From: Acanthococcus lagerstroemiae
Lineage: Eukaryota; Arthropoda; Insecta; Hemiptera; Eriococcidae
Direction: 5' to 3'
Assembly (NCBI GenBank): GCA_031841125.1
Contig: CM063106.1
Location: 18,600,001-18,664,000, forward strand
Length of the DNA: 64,000 bases
The translations under genes were made by a program, and so were the position numbers. Each line of letters opens with the position of its first letter. Positions within the stretch are counted from its first letter, which is position 1. The notes under the pieces are model-generated. The model ran no database searches. It was not told the DNA's origin and saw only the letters and a program-made list of their open reading frames with translations. This document shows, in pieces, positions 59,701-64,000 of this stretch.

Positions 59701-60592
59701 CCGTCACGGACAACGTATTTCCAAGGATCTGGTAACGAAAACGACACGTTAGACGCTTTCAGCGATTCCAAGCTGAAAGTCTTCATCAAATTAGAGCTCG
59801 ATCTTGCCAGCCCGACATTACTATCTGCTACTTTCTCAGAATCAAAACTCTCAGAGGTGTATTTGCGCTCAGGTAGCCCACCTTGCTTTTCACTGGCGAT
59901 TGGAATCGTCGCGTCACGTCGTCCACATATTCTGGTGGCTTCTGGATCCGCAATCGTATTCTTTTCAGCCAACGGCGTCGAAGCCAGCGGTTTTGACGAA
60001 GCCAGCGGTTTTACACCGGACATCTCCAGCAAGCCGTCTCGATTCTCTTTCAAATGGACATTTTTATTGTACATTTTGGCTGACTTTCGGCGTGGCTCTT
60101 GGTCCGAAGAAATCGTAAATGTTCTGTCGCTTTTCTTGGTGTTCCACACACGGAACGTTTCGTTTCCTTTCTCAGGGGACATATTTAGGTCAGATAAGGT
60201 CAATTCTGGCTGTAGTGTTAACGGTGTTTGAGCTTCTGGTCCTGAATGGAGCTTAACCATATTTGTCATCTTCTGTCGCTTCCTCAACAAATCCTCGATT
60301 ATATCCTTCTTCTCACCCTGAAAAAATATGGGTAGTTATAGCGTGAAGTAGATATGAAATGGAGGAGGAGAAATGGAAACTAATGGATATTCACCATTGT
60401 GTTATCCTTTTTGCGAGCTTCCGGAGTTACAAACGAATCTGTATTCACATCAGTTGGATATGAGTCTACGTTACGAGCTAGGTTTATTTTACTCTTCAAT
60501 ACGTCCAAGAAGTTGTAAGGGCTCTTGAAGTTCAAGAAATCTAGTTCCGAAGGTAGGCACGCGGATGCATCAGCTTTCAAAGTTTCTGTTTC
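26205..60592 (-). CDS. CEP350: CEP350-like centrosomal protein, 5' incomplete (15 exons found)
   Basis: CEP350 (CAP350) is a large centrosome/microtubule protein that anchors FOP (FGFR1OP) and stabilises centriolar and Golgi microtubules. Exons join in phase: 60592-60395, 60317-59673, 58735-58678, 58525-58434, 58301-58177, 52969-52868, 52783-52669, 50122-49885, 49795-49636, 49543-49338, 49255-49095, 36345-34029, 30043-30015, 27114-26980 and 26882-26205. This gives 1752 residues plus stop. Family features are a coiled coil (RQRKLEAERLRNEEKKL) running over a 12.7-kb intron into KQLE/AYDQYIKRLSQ, then REIPNKPPPPYTPPS and the conserved C terminus (FLFDLTKEMAREVL, DDLLIQELQEEEGEWTNYEK). The 2.3-kb exon is acidic and Ser/Glu-rich. 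No CAP-Gly domain, present in human CEP350, is visible. The first found exon begins at an acceptor, so upstream exons remain unseen. Introns hold another gene and many transposons. Confidence 0.9.
27115..30014. other. CEP350 intron, mostly unannotated
   Basis: No further exon is needed for phase. An ATG-initiated frame of 55 codons at 27979-28146 (plus, MSEEAFLRLFPEHIPS) ends in a stop and is not recognised. A TTTA microsatellite lies at about 27450-27470. Sequence from 28800 to 29345 is unusually rich in GTTGAC/TCGAC words. Confidence 0.4.
28800..29345. repeat. possible TIR element rich in TGTCGAC/TGTTGAC words
   Basis: The left side TCTCGTGAAACA and the right side, inverted, TCCCGTGAAACACGGG are similar. 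The interior reiterates GTTGAC, GTCGAC and GTCAACT-like words on both strands. Limits and target duplication are uncertain. Confidence 0.35.
30230..32440 (+). repeat. degenerate satellite-like tandem array in CEP350 intron
   Basis: About five diverged units begin near 30232, 30605, 31430, 31860 and 32160. Each has, in order, CACAACNAGGGAANGAAGGAA, GCGTTTTCA, AAATTTGCAAAA, GAGTGCTACAAT, an ACATNGCTTCCTTCAC block, a CCAACNNGAAATAT block and CAGTAGACAG. Units run about 300-450 bp. Divergence between units is high, so the array is old. A SINE interrupts it at 30854-31261. Confidence 0.75.
30854..31261 (+). mobile_element. tRNA-derived SINE with 12-bp target duplication
   Basis: AATACCCTTCAT occurs directly at 30842-30853 and at 31262-31273, bracketing a 408-bp insert. 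The head resembles a tRNA: box A-like GTGGCGTAGCGG at 30863, an anticodon-region TTTTGAAATCCAAAG as in tRNA-Ser(UGA) and box B-like GGTCCCGAGTTCGAATACC. The body (about 30935-31240) has no tRNA similarity and the tail is AACATTT-rich. A 76-codon frame inside is probably fortuitous. The exact duplication argues for a fairly recent insertion. Confidence 0.9.
32441..32936. other. intron DNA, no feature seen
   Basis: AT-rich CEP350 intron sequence without recognisable coding or repeat structure. Confidence 0.4.
32937..33868. mobile_element. TIR element with TTCGGCATGG repeats, copy A
   Basis: It is the inverted copy of the element at 55442-56387. The left end GGGTTATTCTTC continues into ATGTTCATATTTCAGTCCCC. 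The right end TGAAATATCAACATTTTTGA is decayed after GAAGAAT. Inside, TCGGCATGG or a one-base variant occurs at 33121, 33321, 33510, 33660 and 33686. No transposase is seen, so it is non-autonomous. Confidence 0.8.
36346..37100. other. CEP350 large-intron DNA, no feature seen
   Basis: AT-rich sequence immediately 5' of the 2.3-kb exon. No coding sequence was recognised. Confidence 0.4.
37101..37313. mobile_element. 213-bp MITE with TA-flanked TIRs
   Basis: TACCGTCAACTGGGGTATCT at the left and, inverted at the right, TACCGTCAAAGGGGGTATCT form TIRs of about 27 bp with three mismatches. Flanking TA on both sides fits a mariner-like target duplication. It is non-coding. Confidence 0.75.
37315..39786. 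mobile_element. 2.47-kb foldback element built of 45-bp repeats
   Basis: Outer inverted arms of about 180 bp begin ACAGGGTTAT and include GACGCAACATAGG, GGTGATATGAATAAGACGGC and GACGGACAACAAAAAATGCA. Between them the DNA consists almost wholly of a roughly 45-bp unit (GATGATTTTTAAGGAATTTC, then ATCGGAAATTTTNGGAAAAA and TTCC). Orientation switches: forward about 37450-38040, reverse 38050-38275, forward 38276-39195, reverse 39200-39645. This is the architecture of foldback (FB) elements. No coding frame is credible and no clear target duplication was found. It abuts the MITE ending at 37313. Confidence 0.85.
39787..40407. other. intron DNA, no feature seen
   Basis: CEP350 large-intron sequence between the foldback element and the LINE. 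No exon was recognised. Confidence 0.4.
40412..40450. repeat. (AG)n microsatellite
   Basis: An almost uninterrupted run of GA dinucleotides just before the LINE sequence. Confidence 0.95.
40460..42920 (+). mobile_element. R1-clade LINE, degenerate
   Basis: The plus strand carries, over several frames, an endonuclease C-terminal half (VAGDFNAKVLQWGSRRTDRR, then SASDHRYIGF at 40534-40794), reverse transcriptase pieces (SSYRPLRLLDDIGKLLERVI at 41438; a TDDTLLLVEG active-site region with DD near 41840) and a C-terminal CCHC-like motif (HCPAEVDDAQH...CTAWNDARAALK near 42677-42750). The order and the motif spacing fit the R1/TRAS group. Frameshifts and stops interrupt the frame and the 5' part is missing. 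It is inactive. It is GC-rich relative to its surroundings. Confidence 0.85.
42921..44559. other. LINE 3' part and flank of the nested gene
   Basis: The R1-like element probably continues to about 43150, ending in an AG-rich tail. From 43160 the DNA is AT-rich intron of the CEP350-like gene. The promoter and 5' UTR of the nested gene should lie just left of 44560; no element was assigned. Confidence 0.4.
44560..48899 (+). CDS. secreted Thr/Ser-rich repeat protein, nested gene
   Basis: Two exons (44560-45424 and 48817-48899) join GATTTTG to ATGAAATG in phase, giving 315 residues. The ATG at 44560 is used because it directly precedes a signal peptide (MDKNLSICVYLVGLCSLYL, cleavage likely near DGA-VAKK). 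A mucin-like domain follows with five 10-11-residue repeats of the form TGGYEGTTTN (codons about 73-125). Later come four 11-residue repeats of the form SSTGITPTSAS. The tail is acidic and ends IDEVVYPFK. An AATAAA lies at 48984. Thr/Ser content suggests O-glycosylation. The family is not recognised; an arthropod mucin, silk-like or cuticular protein is possible. The gene lies on the opposite strand inside a 12.7-kb CEP350 intron, and its own intron hosts a transposon with a pseudogene. Confidence 0.75.
45425..46380. other. intron of nested gene, no feature seen
   Basis: AT-rich intronic sequence left of the TIR element; no exon or repeat family recognised. Confidence 0.4.
46853..47589 (-). 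pseudogene. disrupted gene copy, nuclear-like protein, family unknown
   Basis: Minus-strand frames give a continuous-looking protein broken by frameshifts and two adjacent stops. The pieces in order are MYGTRSIRSVRSATYQHTET (from 47589), then in another frame KIPVIKSPAQYHQIYEKFG and VFVYGDDWQVFDFK, two stop codons after NQLEM, NRRWLFTRRQQRTVHVSNLF, LLKPKTPKFVARKPKLLPSQ, a frameshift after LMDLTESG, and a Lys/Ser/Pro-rich tail ending TSKKRRLE. The basic tail looks like a nuclear localisation signal. I do not recognise the family. No introns are evident, so it may be a retrocopy or a transposon-captured gene. Confidence 0.6.
47777..47947. mobile_element. 171-bp hAT-type MITE with perfect 8-bp duplication
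   Basis: CGCGTTTA occurs at 47769-47776 and at 47948-47955. The element starts CAGTAGCGTAGCCAG and ends, inverted, CAGGGGCGTAGCCACC. G-rich and C-rich runs sit inside each end. It is non-coding and sits inside the larger TIR element. Confidence 0.9.
50340..52245 (+). repeat. GGGTAAC-rich tandem repeat split by a LINE
   Basis: Two units of about 130 bp, at 50345-50472 and 52109-52237, share GTTACC, GTAACTAAAGGGGAAC, GGTAATCTGAGGGTA, GGGTAACAAATGGGTAA and AACTAGAGGGTAACT-ATTGCG in order. Each is itself made of GGGTAAC-type short repeats. They were adjacent before the LINE inserted. Confidence 0.8.
50473..52108 (+). mobile_element. 5'-truncated LINE, RT fragment with target duplication
   Basis: AATTGCGT at 50465-50472 is repeated at 52109-52116. 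The insert encodes, with several stops, a reverse transcriptase C-terminal half: VILLISFDISEAFDNIKWTA (motif A, 50495-50555), a damaged KTGVP-GSALSPTIFNTA (motif B), AMPDDLLLIAG (motif C, with the first Asp of the usual A/YADD changed), KREIKYLGIILDENLNFSKH (motif E) and the thumb. It ends in an A-rich tail (CAAAAAAAAA). An (AAT)n run at 50684-50712 disrupts the fingers-palm region. It is an inactive I/Jockey-like LINE. Confidence 0.85.
52246..52668. other. intron DNA, no feature seen
   Basis: CEP350 intron between the tandem repeat and the exon ending at 52669; nothing recognised. Confidence 0.4.
52970..53649. other. intron DNA, no feature seen
   Basis: CEP350 intron sequence without recognisable coding or repeats before the minisatellite. 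Confidence 0.4.
53650..53975 (+). repeat. minisatellite, about 85-95-bp unit, four copies
   Basis: Units share AACGCCACTGCGACAAG, GAGTGTGCAATGTTGCTA, GAACATCCTA, GATTCCCATAGTATGTGACA and AAGAT. They start near 53655, 53744, 53816 and 53897. The second copy lacks the GCTAATGAACATCC part. Confidence 0.85.
53976..54429. other. intron DNA, no feature seen
   Basis: Non-coding CEP350 intron sequence between the minisatellite and a LINE, with a GTTTG-rich patch near 54168-54210. Confidence 0.4.
54430..57420 (+). mobile_element. degenerate LINE (RT and RNase H pieces), interrupted
   Basis: Plus-strand fragments in broken frames include an RT motif A-like ATFMDTQEAFDATSHESIET (54607-54666), a palm/thumb segment (GLRWVEKWCTEKGLSMSPDK, then KKVKCLGVHLEEKLSWRDHV at 55090-55150), and after an inserted element an RNase H domain (VNKYIYICTDSQ near 56710; ILRTPGHWGIKGNMITDKLA at 56820-56880). 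The domain order fits I/R1/Jockey-superfamily LINEs with RNase H. Numerous stops make it inactive. The element at 55442-56387 is inserted within it. Confidence 0.75.
55442..56387. mobile_element. TIR element with CCATGCCGAA repeats, copy B, inside a LINE
   Basis: The 946-bp element has inverted ends GGGTCATTCTTCAAAAATTT and GGGTTATTCTTCGAAAATGT, and TGCT flanks both sides (55438-55441 and 56388-56391). It is the inverted homologue of 32937-33868 along its whole length. The LINE reading picks up again on its right side. Confidence 0.85.
57421..58176. other. intron DNA, no feature seen
   Basis: CEP350 intron; a T-rich patch near 57620-57640, otherwise unremarkable. Confidence 0.4.
58736..59672. 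other. intron DNA, no feature seen
   Basis: CEP350 intron between exons 59673 and 58735; no extra exon is needed for phase and none was recognised. Confidence 0.4.
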
Positions 60593-61019
60593 CTAAAACA
60601 ATATGGCATGCAGAAATGTGTTAACTTTTTCTTTCTTTTTTCTGGGAGAGGAATTCGCGTCCAGTTATCAGACGTAAATTCAAATAACCTGGGCGAGTGT
60701 TGGACCGACTATTCTGCAAACATCCGGGACAGTTTTATGTCAAGTATTCCCCAGTTTATGCAATAAAGTCGCACGCCAACAACCGCCTGATACAAAAGTA
60801 ACCACTATGCCACTATCAAAGACCACAGTCGAGTACAGTCCAACAGCCATTATCAGTCACCAATATGCATTCCTAATCACTGAAATGGTTATACTTATGT
60901 TGGTGTATTCGAATCCGATTCTACATCCTCAGATTCTGAATCATTTTTTCTCAGATGCGGATTTCGCGCGATTCTGAATCTTACTAATCCCCTTCTCTCC
61001 ATTCACCACAAGGCTAAAA

Positions 61020-61640
61020 AATGAAAAATAGGTTAGCTTTAAAAGTATTTTAGGAATGCAGTTTTTCCATTATTCTAGGCTGTTCCAGACTTAGCCCAAT
61101 TTTACCTCCCAAATGTAACACCACCCCTGGCCACGCTACAAAATGAAAAAGGCGTTAGCTTTGCAAATGTTACGGAGTTTATTTTTTCACTGTTCCAAGT
61201 TGTTCTAGGTTCGTCGTAATTGTTCTAGGGCAAACTTCCATACAGTCTTCATCCTAGAGTCCACCGCAGCACAAGCAGCATAACTGCATTGCTTGCGATA
61301 ATTGTGGTATCCAAAGTTCGAGAATGATACTAAAACGATTTTCAAAGGAACTAATCTTTTTTGTACAGTTCCAAGTTGTTCCAGGTTTGTCCTAGGGCAA
61401 AGTTTCCCGCCACCAAACCTCTGGATCGAGATTCAAGAATTTCATTGACTGTTTTCAATTTTTAACTGTTCCAAGTCGTTCTAGCTTGGTTCCAACTACT
61501 CCAGGCTGTACTCCATCATCTAACCCGGTGCTTTCTTTAGCCAAGAAATGGAAAAGGAGCTAGCTCGTAAACATTTCTAAGTTTAACTATTTCTTACAGT
61601 GTATAAGTTGTTCTAGGTGCGTTATAATTATTCTAAGCTA
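61020..61640. repeat. degenerate tandem repeat with GTTCTAGG words
   Basis: Diverged copies near 61020, 61140, 61340 and 61550 share AAATGNAAAA-GG-GTTAGCT, TTTTCACTGTTCCAAGTTGT and TCTAGGT. Spacing is irregular (about 120-210 bp). Confidence 0.55.
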
Positions 61641-62299
61641 AAAGTTAACCATCCAGCCGCTGCTCCTTCTCGGGCAAAAAAAAAAAAAGAGAATCGGATC
61701 GCTGCACGGAAGGACATTGTTACATGGATAACGTGGATATGTCACCCAGGTGACCACGCTGATGCGCATACCCACATTCCAGGGCCTTCTCTAGTCGTCT
61801 TTTCTCGGCATCGCTCGGCATTCTCCGTGTCGGATGGTCGAAACGTGATAGAACGAATGACAGTGTAAAGAGGAATACACAACTACATCAAGATGGCAAC
61901 GTGTTTCTACAAAATGTTTGATTTGTGGAGAGTTTTAAGCGAAATTTTTCTGTTGCATTTTTCTTTTTGCCGTGGCAAGCCATTAAACATATCCACATAA
62001 AAAATTTTTTGGGGAAGAATTCATTGGGGTGAATTTGTGTGTGTGTGGGGGGAGGGGTAACACTTTTTTGGGAGAGTAAAAAAATTGGGGACGGTAAAAA
62101 TTTTGGGGAGGGGTCAACAATTTTTAGGGGGTGAAAATTTTTCGGGGGCAAAAATTATTTCGGGGCAAAATTTTTTTGGCGAGCAGAAAAAATTTTTTGG
62201 GGGAGAATAAAAATGTTGGAGGGGGTAAAAATACTTCGACCCCCACCCCTCTCACCGCCACCGCTCCTTTTACAACACGCTACACCACTGGCGAGGATT

Positions 62300-62480
62300 G
62301 TTCTTCAACTTGGTAAGTAGTTTAATATCTTACCACCTGGTACTAGGTAACGGAAAAACTAGGTACCTAGTTTCAATCGTTACCTCCCGGTACTAGGTAA
62401 GTGAAAGTACCTAGTACCTAGTTTGACGAACCCGGTATAATTCACAGTACCGTGTTGTTAACACTAGGTAACGGTCAGCT
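62300..62480. repeat. short repeat of GGTACTAGGTAACG
   Basis: GGTACTAGGTAACGG, GGTACCTAGTTT and related words recur in both orientations over about 180 bp, making a quasi-palindromic block. Confidence 0.6.
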
Positions 62481-62517
62481 GCGTAGGTAAGCGTGCAGTA
62501 CTCTGGTACAAACATAC

Positions 62518-63654
62518 AAGCACTAAATTTGGGCTCTCGTCTAGTGTTGTAAAAGTCAGAACTTTCATGAATTTAAGCTATCCTACAGTGCCTAATCACG
62601 ATTTCCTCGCTCGAAGATCCATCCCCCCCCCCAACCCACTATCCGATCCTCTCAGATTCACTTTCCTCCGTAAGGTCTATTTCTGATCGCCTTTCAACGC
62701 ACGCTCTCGTCCAACGCATATCCATCTCATTCTCCACAGCATTTTACTCATCTGGATCCCAAGCCATATTGGTATCCCAGGAAATGAGGCAGTTGATCAA
62801 GCAGCACAGCAAGCTACACAGCGCCCATGTATCACTCGTCACCTCCCTATCCCAACAGATCTCACTTCCGCCATTCGTCAAGCCATTTTGCCAAGTGGTT
62901 CAAAGAGTGGTGGCATCAAGCCTCTCGGCACAACAAGCTCGCACAAATCAAGCTTACGCCTGTCTCCTGGTCAACGTCCCAACGTTCCTCCCGCCGCGAG
63001 GAAACTATCATCACCCGCCTAAGGCTTGGACATACACGCCTCACACATACGCATCTTCTCACTAACCTTTATCCCCTCAACTGCCCATACCGTTAAGGTG
63101 AAATGCCCCTCCCTCACCTGCCTTTGTAACTCTCACCACGTCCCCCATTGTCGAATTAGGGCCCCCTCCAACTTCCATAAGCACATAAACAACACCCTAA
63201 CTTACCTTTTCGCTGCTGGATATCTCTGCCACATATAGACAACAACCTTTTCCGAGCCCATAGCCCGAGAGTGGTACTCCGCGGCTCGATAAAGATAAAA
63301 ATAAATTTCAAAATTTTATTTTGATTCAAACTTCCCAGACTGGTGGAGCGCTAGCATCGGGCCTTCCTCCCTTTCCACACTTAAGGAAATGATGCTTATC
63401 AATGTTAGGATAATTATGCTGTATTCTCTCAAATGGAGAAACAGCATTTTTATTTCGTCATCAATGCGTCTGAAATTTATTTTTAAGGCAAATTCAAATA
63501 AAAATCGGATAGCTTACCTCACGGAGGAAAGTGAATCTGAGAGGATCGGATAGATCTCCGAGCGAGGAGATCGTGATTAGGCACTGTAGGATAGCTTAAA
63601 TTCATGAAATTTTTCACTTTTACGACACTAGACGAGAGCCCGAATTTAGTGCTT
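62518..63654. mobile_element. long-TIR element containing a LINE insertion
   Basis: Inverted arms of about 160 bp at 62518-62680 and about 63510-63654 begin AAGCACTAAATT and include GGGCTCTCGTCTAGTGT, TTTAAGCTATCCTACAGTGC and TCTCAGATTCACTTTCCTCC. They match at roughly 90 percent by eye. The space between is occupied by a LINE fragment. Confidence 0.8.
62685..63300 (+). mobile_element. LINE RNase H and C-terminal fragment
   Basis: Plus-strand pieces in shifting frames: ILLIWIPSHIGIPGNEAVDQ (62742-62801; the RNase H IPSHxGIxGNExxD motif) and, frameshifted, TIITRLRLGHTRLTHTHLLT (from about 63006), the RLRxGHTRLTH signature of Jockey/CR1-like LINEs. The 3' end is a GATAAAGATAAAAATAAATT tail near 63288. 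It is inactive and 5'-truncated. Confidence 0.85.
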
Positions 63655-63806
63655 CTAGGTTTGTACAAATATTTTAGATCCTCAGAAACCTTAGAACAAG
63701 TTTTTTTCGCAAAAAATCTGGTTCAGAGCTGTTTAAAAATCACGGTTTTACATTTTGATTTTTGATGAATGCCTAGCATCTCACATCAGTAGAGAACTAA
63801 AGGGGA

Positions 63807-63943
63807 AGTGAAGACATACACCATTTTGGATCCAGCCGTGCCCGCGGATGCCGAATCACCGAATCTGACTATGCGGTACGTACGGTGTAGTCAATTCGAC
63901 ATAGACGGGCGCGGTTGGATCCAAAATGGCGTATGTCTTCACT
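63807..63943. mobile_element. palindromic MITE related to the 6.5-kb element
   Basis: AGTGAAGACATACACCATTT at the left matches AGTGAAGACATACGCCATTT read inverted at the right. Arms are about 55 bp including GGATCCARCCG and CGCCCG. The inner GCGGATGCCGAAT and CTATGCGGTAC parallel the end of the element at 6548-7302. Confidence 0.8.
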
Positions 63944-64000
63944 CTCGTCAGTAATCCTAACTTTGATAAAACTGCCAAAAACATCCGCTAGATGTCAACT

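Larger units (their letters stand above)
60593..62517. other. upstream CEP350 intron or intergenic, repeats only
   Basis: No further CEP350 exon could be recognised. It holds a degenerate tandem block (61020-61640), a GGGGGNAAAAATTTTT-rich block (61990-62230) whose right edge CGCTACACCACTGG resembles a hAT-like MITE end, and a GGTACTAGGTAAC repeat (62300-62480). Confidence 0.4.

Overview
The window is nuclear DNA of an animal, most likely an arthropod and probably an insect. The evidence is spliced genes with GT-AG introns, metazoan-only proteins (NELF-E, CEP350, a KASH-type protein), and a dense load of non-LTR retrotransposons, MITEs, a Helitron, a tRNA-derived SINE and a foldback element. 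The lineage within arthropods cannot be fixed from the sequence alone. No bacterial, organellar or viral region was seen.

Layout from left to right: (1) 1-3.5 kb: an old LINE endonuclease remnant split by a hAT-type MITE, then the last exon of a gene whose protein ends in a membrane span and a PPPX terminus, as KASH (nuclear-envelope LINC) proteins do. (2) 3.5-10.4 kb: repeat-rich intergenic DNA with a near-perfect 0.56-kb inverted repeat and a TIR element. (3) 10.5-11.9 kb: NELF-E, minus strand, 6 exons. (4) 12-15.4 kb: MITEs, a small hairpin, a duplicated block and an unassigned, possibly decayed coding stretch. (5) 15.5-21.4 kb: mitochondrial GatB (minus, 10 exons) head-to-head with PIGK/GPI8 (plus, 8 exons), both with complete reading frames, separated by about 0.6 kb. 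(6) 21.4-26.2 kb: repeats and the 3' end of a Helitron. (7) 26.2 kb to at least 60.6 kb: one long minus-strand gene, a CEP350-like centrosomal protein; 15 in-phase exons were recovered, and the 5' end is not identified.

The CEP350 introns hold most of the remaining content. These include a degenerate satellite array with a SINE inserted (12-bp target duplication), a 2.5-kb foldback element made of 45-bp repeats, an R1-clade LINE, a nested plus-strand gene for a secreted Thr/Ser-rich repeat protein, a TIR element carrying a gene-derived pseudogene, a 5'-truncated LINE with clear target duplication, and another LINE interrupted by a TIR element. Beyond 60.6 kb only repeats are seen.

The host genes are unrelated in function: Pol II pausing, mitochondrial Gln-tRNA synthesis, GPI anchoring, centrosome/microtubule organisation and nuclear-envelope linkage. 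The GatB/PIGK pair probably shares a promoter region. All exon limits were worked out by eye from splice consensus, phase continuity and recalled family similarity; no database search was made.
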